Assembly: GCA_039583705.1 (NCBI GenBank)
Contig: JAVKSM010000093.1
Coordinates: 1 to 13,901 of the forward strand
Direction of reading: 5' to 3'
Source: JAVKSM01 sp039583705
GTDB taxonomy: Bacteria; Actinomycetota; Actinomycetes; Mycobacteriales; Pseudonocardiaceae
DNA: 13,901 bases
The position numbers and the translations under genes were made by a program. Positions 6,601 to 13,424 of this stretch are shown here, in pieces. Numbering within the stretch: position 1 is the stretch's first letter; every line of letters begins with the position of its first letter. The notes beneath the pieces are model-generated. The model was not told where the DNA came from and made no database searches. It worked only from the letters and a program-made list of their open reading frames with translations.

Positions 6601-6653
6601 CCCTGCTGAACCTGGGGCTGAACCTGCCCTGCTGAACCTGGCCTGCTGAACTG
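6601..6653 (+). repeat. Short tandem repeats between guaB and guaB3
   Basis: Four consecutive units share the core CTGAAC(C)TG. The 14-base CCCTGCTGAACCTG occurs identically at 6601-6614 and 6627-6640. A shortened unit lies between them (6615-6626) and a fourth variant at 6641-6653 runs into the guaB3 ribosome binding site. They fill most of the 86-base gap. Confidence 0.8.
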
Positions 6654-6665
6654 AGGAGACCGTCC

Positions 6666-7832
6666 GTGCGCGACCTCGTCGAGATCGGCATGGGGCGAAG
6701 TGCCCGCCGCGGCTACGACCTCGCCGACGTGTCGATCGTGCCGTCCCGGCGAACCCGGACCTCGAAGGATGTCTCCACCGCCTGGCAGCTCGATGCCTAC
6801 CGCTTCGAGATCCCGCTGATGACCCATCCCAGCGACGCGGTGGTCTCGCCGGCAACGGCTGTGCGGATCGGCGAGCTGGGTGGTCTTGGCGTGCTCAACG
6901 CCGAGGGGCTGTGGGCCCGCCACCCGGATCCGGTCGACGCGCTGTTTCAGATCGCGCGGGCGTGGGAGAACGGGACGAGGCCGGGCGAGTCGCGCGGCGA
7001 CGGCGCCGCCGCCGTGTCGTTGTTGCAGCGGCTGCACGCCGCACCGATCCGGGTCGACCTGCTCACCGCCGCCATCCGGCAGGTCCGGGAGTCGGGGGTG
7101 ACGGTCGCGGCCAGGGTGAGCCCGCAGCGCGCCCGCGAACTCACCGGTGACCTGCTCGCCGCCGGGGTGGAGATCCTCGTCGTGCAGGGCACGATCATCT
7201 CCGCCGAGCACGTGACGCGGCGGAGCCTGCTCGACGCGGAGCCGTTGAACCTCAAGCAGTTCATCGCCGACCTCGACGTGCCGGTGGTGGCCGGCGGGGT
7301 CGGGGACTACCGCACCGCGATGCACCTCATGCGGACCGGGGCGGCCGGCGTGATCGTCGGGTACGGGCAGGGCTCGGCGACCACGACGGACACGGTCCTG
7401 GGCATCGGCGTGCCGATGGCGACCGCGATCGTCGACGCCGCGGCCGCCCGCCGCGACTACCTCGACGAGACCGGCGGGCGCTACGTCCACGTCATCGCCG
7501 ACGGTGGCATCACGGGCTCCGGTGACATCGCCAAGGCCATCGCCTGCGGCGCCGACGCCGTGATGCTCGGCGAGCAGCTCGCCGACGCCGACGAGGCCCC
7601 CGGACATGGGCTGTACTGGACCTCGGCCGCGGCGCACCCGTCGCTGCCGCGCAGCGACGTCGCCCCGTTCGCACTCGCCGGCCACGATCTGGAGACCGTG
7701 CTGTTCGGCCCCTCGTCCAGCCCGTACGGCACGATCAACCTGTTCGGTGCGCTGCGCCGCGCGATGGCCAAGACCGGCTACTGCGACCTCAAGGAGTTCC
7801 AGAAGGTCGGGCTCACCGTCCGCCCCTGGTGA
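6666..7832 (+). CDS. guaB3: GuaB3 family IMP dehydrogenase-related protein
   Basis: A 388-residue TIM-barrel protein of the IMPDH/GMP reductase family, the standard partner of guaB in actinobacteria. It has no CBS domains. The loop that carries the catalytic Cys in IMPDH reads GYGQGSATTTDTVLG, with no Cys. The phosphate-binding ADGGITGSGDIAKAIACGADAVMLG is intact. Cyanobacterial GuaB3 has been reported to act as an IMP dehydrogenase, but the actinobacterial role is unsettled, so no reaction is assigned. It starts at GTG 6666 with GAGGAGA about 7 bases upstream and is probably co-transcribed with guaB. Its last codons (KVGLTVRPW) form one copy of a direct repeat found again 2.5 kb downstream. 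Confidence 0.95.
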   Translation: MRDLVEIGMGRSARRGYDLADVSIVPSRRTRTSKDVSTAWQLDAYRFEIPLMTHPSDAVVSPATAVRIGELGGLGVLNAEGLWARHPDPVDALFQIARAWENGTRPGESRGDGAAAVSLLQRLHAAPIRVDLLTAAIRQVRESGVTVAARVSPQRARELTGDLLAAGVEILVVQGTIISAEHVTRRSLLDAEPLNLKQFIADLDVPVVAGGVGDYRTAMHLMRTGAAGVIVGYGQGSATTTDTVLGIGVPMATAIVDAAAARRDYLDETGGRYVHVIADGGITGSGDIAKAIACGADAVMLGEQLADADEAPGHGLYWTSAAAHPSLPRSDVAPFALAGHDLETVLFGPSSSPYGTINLFGALRRAMAKTGYCDLKEFQKVGLTVRPW

Positions 7833-7860
7833 GGGCTCCTGACCCGGGGAAACCGGCTCC
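7793..7860 (+). repeat. Direct repeat, left copy: guaB3 3' end (attL-like)
   Basis: This copy covers the last 13 codons of guaB3 and 28 bases beyond the stop. It pairs with 10327-10392: 7803-7832 is identical over 30 bases to 10336-10365, and about 61 of 68 aligned positions match overall. Direct repeats made of a gene's 3' end are the usual scar of site-specific integration, in which the element restores the gene end. No integrase gene remains between the copies, so mechanism is inferred. Confidence 0.8.
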
Positions 7861-8011
7861 GCGGGGCCGTGGGAGAGTCTGGATCATGGGTGTGTGGTCG
7901 CATTGTGGTCGCACGCCGCGTTGCGCGCTCCGCTGTCAGCTCGGCGCCGTGTCCTCGTGCGAGCAACTGATGACGCCGCAACGGCGCCCGGTGACCCACG
8001 GCCGTGCCAGC
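7861..8011. other. Short gap between guaB3 and the multicopper oxidase
   Basis: Noncoding as far as can be seen. It contains a small direct repeat (GTGGTCGCA, twice around 7894-7912). No clear rho-independent terminator for either convergent gene is visible. Confidence 0.5.
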
Positions 8012-9574
8012 TCACATCCGGTAGCTGAGCACGCTCATCATGCCGGCTTGTTGGTGGTAGAGGTTGTGGCAGTGCACAACCCATTGGCCGGGGTTGTCGG
8101 CGACGAAGTCGACGGTCACCGTCTGCATGGGCAGGACGTTGACGGTGTCCTTGCGCGGCCCTACTCCCTGGTCGGCGGCGCGGACTTGGAAGGTGTGGCC
8201 GTGCAGGTGGATGGGGTGGAACATCATGCTGCGGTTGACGAACCGCAGCCGGGTGCGTTGTCCTTCCCGCACGTCCATGGGGGCGCTGTCGGGGTAGGTC
8301 TGCCCGTTGATGGTCCAGGTGTAACCCTGGCTCATGCCACCGGAGAGCACGAGGTCGTGGGTGACGTCGGGAGTCCATGTGGGGAGTTGGACGGCGGGGG
8401 TGGCGGCCAGGTCGGTGAGGTTGACCGCGAGCATCCGGCCGTCCAGCTCGGGGGGCCGGGCCGTGGGGGCTGGGGCGGTGCCGGTGCCGGTGCGCACCAC
8501 GGCTAGAGCCTGGCCGGCCGCGCCCAGCGGAACAGCGAGGAGCGGGAACGCGCCGTCGCCGAGGGTGACGGTGAGGTCGTAGCGTTCGGCCATGCCGATC
8601 ACGAGGGTGTCGACGGTGACGGGCTGGACGGGGTAGCCGTCGGTGTGGGTGACGGTGAGCTTGTGGCCGCCGAGGGCGATCTGGAAGGCGGTGGCCGCGG
8701 CCGCGTTGATCAGGCGAATCCTGGCGCGCTGCCCGGGCTTCGCGGTCAGCGTGACGGGCGCGGTGCTGATCTTGCCGTTGATCAGGTAGTACGGGTAGGC
8801 GTAGTCGGCCGGAGCCGGCCCGAGCGGGGAGGAGGATGGTCCGCCGCCAGAGCCCGTCATGCCGGAGCCCATCGACATGCCGGTGCCCATGTTCGGCCGC
8901 TTGGATCGTAGTCTGGCGTAGACCGAGTTGGGGGTCTGGCCGTGCAGGCCGTCGATCCAGTCGTCGAGGACCACCACGAACTCCACGTCATAGTCGCCGG
9001 CCTCGTGCGGATCGTCGAGCAGAAGCGGCCCGTACAGGCCGCGGTCCAGTTGCAGACCCACGTGGGGGTGGTACCAGTACGTGCCCATGGTCGGCACCAC
9101 GTAGTGGTACAGCATCCCCGATCCGGGATCGATGGGTTGTTGCGTGACCGGCGGCACGCCGTCCATGGCGTTGTCCACCGCCACCCCATGCCAGTGCACG
9201 CTCGTGGGGTGCGGCAGCCCGTTGCTGACCTCAATGCGCAGTTCATCGCCGGGTTGGGCCCGCAGGGTCGGTCCGGGCACGCTGTCGCCGTAAGACCAGG
9301 TCGTCACCACCGGCCCGCCCAGGTCAATCTGGGTCTGCCGGGCAGTGACCGCGTAAGTGACCGTGCGGCCGCTGCGGCGCCGGCGTGCCTCGGCCTGCGC
9401 CACCGCCGGACTGTCGGGTCCCACCGACGACGTCTCACCCCCACTACACGCCACCAGCAACGCACCGGCTGCCGCCACGCCCCCCAGCTGCAACACGTGA
9501 CGCCGACTCACCGCCCCGCCCCGGTAACCGGGACGGGATACTCGGGACTCGCTCGGGTGTTCGGACCTACCCAC
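8012..9574 (-). CDS. Tat-exported multicopper oxidase lipoprotein (laccase/CueO-like)
   Basis: A three-domain copper oxidase that couples one-electron oxidation of a substrate (Cu+, phenols or others) to reduction of O2. All copper motifs are present: HWH (residues 127-129), HPH (169-171), HPIHLHGH (453-460) and HCHNLYHQQAGM (501-512), giving the trinuclear centre and the type 1 site with Met as axial ligand. The N-terminus has a twin-Arg signal (SRRHVLQLGG) and a lipobox (LVAC, Cys43), predicting a folded, copper-loaded lipoprotein on the outer face of the membrane. A Met-rich segment (MGTGMSMGSGM, about 229-239) recalls copper-tolerance oxidases. GTG 9574 is preferred because a TATAAT lies 6 bases upstream; GTG 9511 is an alternative that still keeps the Tat signal. 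An open frame continues upstream to 9826 only because it runs through transposase debris. Confidence 0.93.
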   Translation of the reverse strand: MGRSEHPSESRVSRPGYRGGAVSRRHVLQLGGVAAAGALLVACSGGETSSVGPDSPAVAQAEARRRRSGRTVTYAVTARQTQIDLGGPVVTTWSYGDSVPGPTLRAQPGDELRIEVSNGLPHPTSVHWHGVAVDNAMDGVPPVTQQPIDPGSGMLYHYVVPTMGTYWYHPHVGLQLDRGLYGPLLLDDPHEAGDYDVEFVVVLDDWIDGLHGQTPNSVYARLRSKRPNMGTGMSMGSGMTGSGGGPSSSPLGPAPADYAYPYYLINGKISTAPVTLTAKPGQRARIRLINAAAATAFQIALGGHKLTVTHTDGYPVQPVTVDTLVIGMAERYDLTVTLGDGAFPLLAVPLGAAGQALAVVRTGTGTAPAPTARPPELDGRMLAVNLTDLAATPAVQLPTWTPDVTHDLVLSGGMSQGYTWTINGQTYPDSAPMDVREGQRTRLRFVNRSMMFHPIHLHGHTFQVRAADQGVGPRKDTVNVLPMQTVTVDFVADNPGQWVVHCHNLYHQQAGMMSVLSYRM

Positions 9575-9586
9575 ATCCCGATTATA
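9572..9586 (-). promoter_or_regulatory. Leaderless promoter of the multicopper oxidase
   Basis: On the minus strand TATAAT (9586-9581) lies 6 bases before GTG 9574, so transcription would begin at the start codon itself. No Shine-Dalgarno sequence is present. The box overlaps the TAA stop of the dead transposase, so the promoter lies at the very end of the mobile-element remnant. The -35 region is weak. Confidence 0.6.
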
Positions 9587-10005
9587 CCGGGAGGGGGCAT
9601 CCGCGAACGGTGATGCCCCGTTCGAAGAACGTGAGTGCAACGACGGCGTGGACGACACTGTCGAACGTGTCGAGGGGCCGCGGTAGCGACCGGCCAGGAT
9701 TGGCCAGTTCTTCAGGTGTGAGATGGCTCGTTCCACGGCGGCGCGCAACGCGGAGAGGCTTGTGTCGACCTCTTTCTGGTTGTTGGTCAACTCCCCTCCG
9801 GCGGGGGTTTTGTGGCCGGTGAGCACGTCGCAGCCGTGTAGCCCAGATCGGCGAGCACGTGGTGCTCGCGCAGCGCCTGGGCCAGTCCGGAGGTTTGCCA
9901 GCAGTAGGCGTCGTGGCGTCGTGGCGCGCGCCCATCCCAGCGCCGCGACACAGTGGACTGGCTGACCCCCAAGATCTCAGCAGCCACCTGCTGGACGAGG
10001 CGGCC
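9582..10005 (-). pseudogene. Decayed IS5-like DDE transposase
   Basis: Pieces of one transposase run along the minus strand in the right order but broken. First comes the N-terminal helix-turn-helix RLVQQVAAEILGVSQSTVSRRWD (about 10002-9934). It joins directly to HDAYCWQTSGLAQALREHHVLADLGY (about 9913-9838), so the central part with the first catalytic Asp is missing. After a frameshift near 9830 follows LTGHKTPAGGELTNNQKEV and VERAISHLKNWPILAGRYRG. After a one-base loss near 9672 follows DTFDSVVHAVVALTFFERG. The TAG at 10006-10008 shows the upstream end is cut off. The last conserved Glu region is present but the enzyme cannot be functional. No terminal inverted repeats were identified. Confidence 0.85.
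9594..9619. promoter_or_regulatory. Inverted repeat next to the oxidase promoter
   Basis: GGGGCATC (9594-9601) and GATGCCCC (9612-9619) are perfect 8-base arms around a 10-base spacer. They lie just upstream of the TATAAT, in the -35 region. It could be an operator for a metal or stress regulator, or a structural relic of the mobile element end. Confidence 0.45.
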
Positions 10006-10080
10006 CTAGCCTGGTCAGCCTGGCGCCGCCGCCACCAACACCACGCCCGCGCCTGCCACTACCGACACCAACAAGCCCAA
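10003..10080 (+). pseudogene. Possible C-terminal scrap of a second transposase
   Basis: The plus frame reads ALAWSAWRRRHQHHARACHY, which resembles the basic C-terminal tail of actinobacterial transposases. It starts where the opposite-strand transposase ends, suggesting one element inserted into or recombined with another. The fragment is short and the likeness is from memory, so this is tentative. Confidence 0.35.
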
Positions 10081-10326
10081 CTCACGCGATCACGATCTAC
10101 GGCTGGAGTACTGGCCTCCTGGCTGGCGCATCGGGTGGTTACTCGGTACATCGGGTGGTTACCCGGACGTGGACTGTCCGATGTGGACGGCTATGGGTCG
10201 CCGTGTGGTCACAGGCTGTGCGCTCACAGACTGGACGAGACGGCGCGAGACAGCCACGGCCATCGGCTTGACCTGCGGGGACGGGACGAGCCGGTACCGC
10301 GCGCTACGGGTGGCGTCTGGAGGAGC
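10081..10326. other. Gene-free stretch with a tandem duplication
   Basis: No gene is recognised here. Positions 10129-10148 and 10149-10168 are a nearly exact 20-base tandem duplication (core CATCGGGTGGTTAC). The stretch lies between transposase debris and the right guaB3 repeat. Confidence 0.5.
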
Positions 10327-10392
10327 GGAGTTCAAAAGGTCGGGCTCACCGTCCGCCCCTGGTGACGTCTCCTGACCCGGGAAATCTGCTCC
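10327..10392 (+). repeat. Direct repeat, right copy: displaced guaB3 3' end (attR-like)
   Basis: This copy matches 7793-7860 in direct orientation, with 30 identical bases at 10336-10365 and two single-base gaps elsewhere. It still spells KVGLTVRPW and a TGA stop, although no guaB3 body precedes it. It marks the likely right edge of an inserted segment of about 2.5 kb. Similarity continues past the stop codon (CTCCTGACCCGGG in both). Confidence 0.8.
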
Positions 10393-10748
10393 CTGATGAT
10401 AGGGCGTAACGTTTGTGCCTCGTCTGCCGATCAACCAACTAGCGACCCTTGTTCGCGAGGGTTGCAGAACCGCGGCCGAGCGCTGGTCCCGCGAAACACG
10501 TCAGGGAAAACCTGAAAGGACGGTACCGTAGCCTCGTTCGGCAGGAGACGCTCCCGCATGCTCCCCCGGGATACCGACGTCGGCTGACACGATGGGGGGA
10601 ACATCGCGACGAGCGTACCACTGCGGAAGCGGAACCGACCCTTCGGCCCTGGTGCCCTTGCCCGCGTGATGGCAATTGGTCGATCAAGCAACGCAATATC
10701 TGCACGAGCTCAACATGCCCTGACACAACCTAAGGCGGACGCTGACTC
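10393..10748. other. Long leader region before the glycosyltransferase
   Basis: No convincing gene was found in this 356-base stretch. A hairpin lies at 10442-10449 / 10458-10465 (8 bp with one G-U pair, 8-base loop). TACCGT within GGACGGTACCGT (about 10514-10525) could be a -10 box, giving a transcript leader of about 220 bases. Such a leader could carry an RNA switch, but I recognise no known class. Confidence 0.4.
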
Positions 10749-11843
10749 ATGGCTACTCGCACTGCGCCAGAGGTGGTCGCACTCATTCCAGCCCGCAACG
10801 AGCCGGCGATCGTGGCCACCGTCCTGAGCCTCCGTTCCCAAACGCTTGCTCCCGGCACGATCGTATTGGTGGCAAATAACTGCGCGCCTGACGACAAGAC
10901 CGCCGCCCTGGCAAAGGCTCTGGGCTGCACCGTACTGAACATGCAGCACAACGAGCACAAGAAAGCCGGAGCGCTCAATCGTGGCTACGAATATATTCGC
11001 CTCCACCGCCCCCAGGCTCAGTACATCCTCCAGATGGATGCTGATACCGAACTGGAGCCCCACTTCGTGGAACGCACCGTGGCCGCAATGGAATATGCGG
11101 ATTCCCACGCCACGCGTGCTCGCGGGGATAAACGAATCGGCGCGCTGAGCTGCGCCTTCTACGCCAAAGAGCGTTTGGCGCAGACCGCTTGGCAGCAAGT
11201 AGTCATGTGGCCGCAGGCCGTAGAGTACACTTGCTATCAAGACAGCACCATCCGGCCCGAGGCCGGCGTGGTCTCTGGTACCGCCTGTCTGCTGCGTATC
11301 GAAGCACTCGAAGCAATCTACCTGGACCGCGGTATGGTATGGAGTATTCACGCGCTGGCCGAGGACTTCGAGCTGACGCTCAAGCTTCGACAGATGGGAT
11401 GGTCATGCCGCAAGAGCAAGAAGTTCGTGGCTTATACGGATTTGATGCCGAGCTTGCGGGACCTGATCATTCAACGCGAACGGTGGCAACGCGGTACCGT
11501 TGATGGGCTTCGAGCATTCAGCCTGACGTCCTTCACGTGGTACGAGTGGGCACGCCAGGCCCTTCATGGCCTTCTGATGCTCGCGCAATTGGCGGGTTTC
11601 GCGCTCTGTGGGTGGTTCTTGTCGCAAGGCCAGCCAACCGTCAACCCCTTGGTGTTAATCGTCTTCACCGGGTTGGCTGTGATGGGTCTAGTTCGGGCAT
11701 ACCATGTGCGCGAAATGGGTTTGGTGAGCATTCTCTTGGGATTGATTCTGGTTCCAGAGATTGCATACAACCTGCTGCGACACGTCTGGTGGACAAAGGG
11801 ATTAGTGATGTCTCTCTGTAACGCCAAGTCGACTTGGGCGTGA
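10749..11843 (+). CDS. Family 2 glycosyltransferase, membrane-bound, processive type
   Basis: A 364-residue inverting glycosyltransferase with a GT-A fold and a C-terminal membrane anchor. Motifs in order are ALIPARNEPAI (11-21, nucleotide-sugar site), KKAGALNRG (71-79), the metal-binding DADT (97-100), SGTACLL (176-182), EDFELT (205-210, catalytic base region) and QRERW (242-246). The last is the QxxRW motif of processive synthases such as those for cellulose, chitin, hyaluronan and poly-GlcNAc. Three transmembrane segments follow (about 272-292, 300-318, 323-343); the N-terminal membrane segments of larger synthases are absent. The sugar and product cannot be told from sequence. AAGGCGG about 12 bases upstream is a modest ribosome binding site. 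GC is lower than in the core genes (57% in 10981-11040). The downstream GH16 enzyme suggests a glucan-like polymer. Confidence 0.88.
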   Translation: MATRTAPEVVALIPARNEPAIVATVLSLRSQTLAPGTIVLVANNCAPDDKTAALAKALGCTVLNMQHNEHKKAGALNRGYEYIRLHRPQAQYILQMDADTELEPHFVERTVAAMEYADSHATRARGDKRIGALSCAFYAKERLAQTAWQQVVMWPQAVEYTCYQDSTIRPEAGVVSGTACLLRIEALEAIYLDRGMVWSIHALAEDFELTLKLRQMGWSCRKSKKFVAYTDLMPSLRDLIIQRERWQRGTVDGLRAFSLTSFTWYEWARQALHGLLMLAQLAGFALCGWFLSQGQPTVNPLVLIVFTGLAVMGLVRAYHVREMGLVSILLGLILVPEIAYNLLRHVWWTKGLVMSLCNAKSTWA

Positions 11844-11869
11844 CAACGACCTTTTTGGGGAGGAGAATC

Positions 11870-12049
11870 ATGTACGGGGGCAGGATATTAGGTGCCGCGA
11901 GTTTGACGGTCGGAGGGACAACCCTGTTCCTCTCGAGCTATGCGGTCGTGCTCGACTGTTTCGTTGCCGTGCTCGCGACGACAGCACTCTCGCTGAGTGT
12001 TTGCAGCCGCTTCGCCCGGCGTAGAAACGACAGGTCACTAGGCCTGTGA
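11870..12049 (+). CDS. Small membrane protein, function unknown
   Basis: A 59-residue protein starting MYGGRILGAASLTVGG, with one long or two short hydrophobic segments (about residues 6-22 and 23-47) and a basic end (RFARRRNDR). ATG 11870 has a strong GGGGAGGAG just upstream (11857-11865), a better site than either neighbouring enzyme gene has. It begins 26 bases after the glycosyltransferase stop, so the two are very likely one operon. A small membrane partner for a polysaccharide synthase is a reasonable guess, but there is no family match to support it. Confidence 0.65.
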   Translation: MYGGRILGAASLTVGGTTLFLSSYAVVLDCFVAVLATTALSLSVCSRFARRRNDRSLGL

Positions 12050-12497
12050 CAGGTGAGGGCGACGCCCAGGCCACGCCCCACCCGACCGTATCGAAGCAGT
12101 GTTTGTCATGCGAGCGTCCGGGTAACCCGTCGCTGCAGCCGCCGAGACCCGTCCGTGTGGTTCGGCGAGGATCTGCACGGTGAGGATCTGCACGGTGTCG
12201 CCGTGGCGGCGGCGGTGCCCGGAGTACAGGTCACGGTGGTGACGCCAGTTGCAAGCGTTGCATCGCAGCCGGGGCAGGCACAGTCGTAGCGCGGCTGCCC
12301 CGGCGAGCGTCAGCCGTCTCCGGGTTTTGGTGTCCACTCGGGGCATGATCTGATCGCTAATGCGCGACGAGGCCCCCCGCGCGCAGGCTCAATCCGGGGC
12401 GACGGTACACTGAGACCGACCTTACTTGTATCGTGGCGTCTGACAGGCTCCACGCCATGCAAAGAAGTCCAACGGCTTCTCTGGTACTGAAAAGGCT
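12050..12497. other. Gene-poor stretch between the small membrane protein and GH16
   Basis: GC rises again here. A minus-strand frame (12038-12346) contains LPRLRCNACNWRHHRDLYSGHRRRHGD, a Cys/His-rich string that may be a relic of a mobile-element protein, but I cannot name it. It is interrupted by a 15-base tandem duplication. A TACACT at about 12406-12411 could be a -10 box for the GH16 gene, with a leader of nearly 90 bases. Confidence 0.4.
12167..12196. repeat. 15-base perfect tandem duplication
   Basis: GAGGATCTGCACGGT occurs at 12167-12181 and again at 12182-12196 without change. In the minus-strand frame it adds exactly five residues (TVQIL twice). An exact copy suggests a recent slippage event. 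Confidence 0.85.
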
Positions 12498-12503
12498 TTG
12501 ACA

Positions 12504-13415
12504 GTGCTCCAAGTTGGCGGAGGCAGGCTTGATCGTCGTTACTTTTTGCGAAACCTGGTGATCGGTGCCAGCACTCTGACCTTTGGCGGGTTATTACTGA
12601 GTGGCTGTGGTGGTTCAACCTATGTGGAACGGGCAGAGTTCGAAGCTAACCCTAGCTGGCAACAGGATTTTAAAGCCCAACCGGATGGTCCGCCTGACCA
12701 AAGTATTTGGCACTATGCCACTGATCCGGCCATCCCGGGCTATAACCACGAGCAACAAGGATATACCAACAATCTAAGTAATGTTCGCGTCGAACATGGC
12801 ACCGGCCTGGTACTGGAAGCGCGTAAAGAGCTATACCGCTATCCGGGGGACCCTGCGGGCAAAGTCTACCAATACACGTCGGGTAGGATTGACACCAGCG
12901 AAAGCTTTCAATTCCAGGATGGCAAATTAGAGGCCAGGATGAGATTGCCGGGAGGAGCGGGTTCGTGGCCCGCCTTCTGGCTGCTCAGCTCCAACAAACC
13001 ATTCTCCAAAGGTGACAACCAGGAATCCTACAAGAAAGATGGCGAAATTGATATTATGGAAGAGTATGGCAGAGATGCGCATCGGATCGAGGGAACTATG
13101 CATACCGTCGCCGGGAGCAGCCAAGGCGCCGTATTGGTATCTGACTGTACTGCCACCTTTCATGCTTATGGCATAGAAATAACCGAAGACAGTGTGGTTT
13201 GGACGGCCGATAACCAGGAATACTTTGGCTTGAAGAAGCTTTCTAATAACCCTGACGCTTGGCCGTTCGGCAATGGAAATCAGTTGTACGCGATTTTCAA
13301 TTTAGCCATGGGCAGCCCTTCGGCTGGAACTATCGATGACTCCAAAGGCCCCTGGCGCTTAGAAATACAAGACCTCAAGTACTACAGGCCGATCACGAAT
13401 CGGCATCCTGATTGA
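12504..13415 (+). CDS. Glycoside hydrolase family 16 lipoprotein
   Basis: A secreted beta-glycanase-like enzyme of about 303 residues. The N-terminus has a twin-Arg motif (DRRYFLRNLVIG) and a lipobox (LSGC, Cys35), so the enzyme is probably folded in the cytoplasm and anchored outside. The jelly-roll domain carries the GH16 active-site motif EIDIME with nucleophile E181, D183 and acid/base E186. Around it are SGRIDTSESFQFQDGKLEARMRLP, GSWPAFWLL and GTMHT, all typical of the family. GH16 covers beta-1,3- and mixed-linkage glucans, agar and carrageenan; substrate is not predictable here. GTG 12504 is preferred over TTG 12498 because AAAAGG lies 8 bases before it. Codon use is strikingly A/T-rich (29 of 60 bases GC in 12661-12720), unlike the core genes, which points to transfer from a lower-GC lineage. 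Confidence 0.88.
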   Translation: MLQVGGGRLDRRYFLRNLVIGASTLTFGGLLLSGCGGSTYVERAEFEANPSWQQDFKAQPDGPPDQSIWHYATDPAIPGYNHEQQGYTNNLSNVRVEHGTGLVLEARKELYRYPGDPAGKVYQYTSGRIDTSESFQFQDGKLEARMRLPGGAGSWPAFWLLSSNKPFSKGDNQESYKKDGEIDIMEEYGRDAHRIEGTMHTVAGSSQGAVLVSDCTATFHAYGIEITEDSVVWTADNQEYFGLKKLSNNPDAWPFGNGNQLYAIFNLAMGSPSAGTIDDSKGPWRLEIQDLKYYRPITNRHPD

Positions 13416-13424
13416 GCCATACCC

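Noticed and set aside
5140..6855. 571-codon minus-strand frame opposite guaB
   Set aside because: It overlaps the conserved IMPDH throughout and has His/Arg/Asp-rich composition typical of an antisense shadow.
9575..9826. Multicopper oxidase extended N-terminally to a 604-residue fusion with a transposase domain
   Set aside because: The extra 84 residues are a transposase piece followed by out-of-frame sequence; Tat signal and promoter placement show the oxidase starts at 9574 or 9511.
9859..10365. 168-codon plus-strand gene ending in KVGLTVRPW
   Set aside because: It crosses opposite-strand transposase debris and only ends like GuaB3 because it runs into the duplicated guaB3 tail.
10449..10733. 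94-codon plus-strand frame before the glycosyltransferase
   Set aside because: Starts with no ribosome binding site, has no recognisable domain and low-quality composition; treated as leader.
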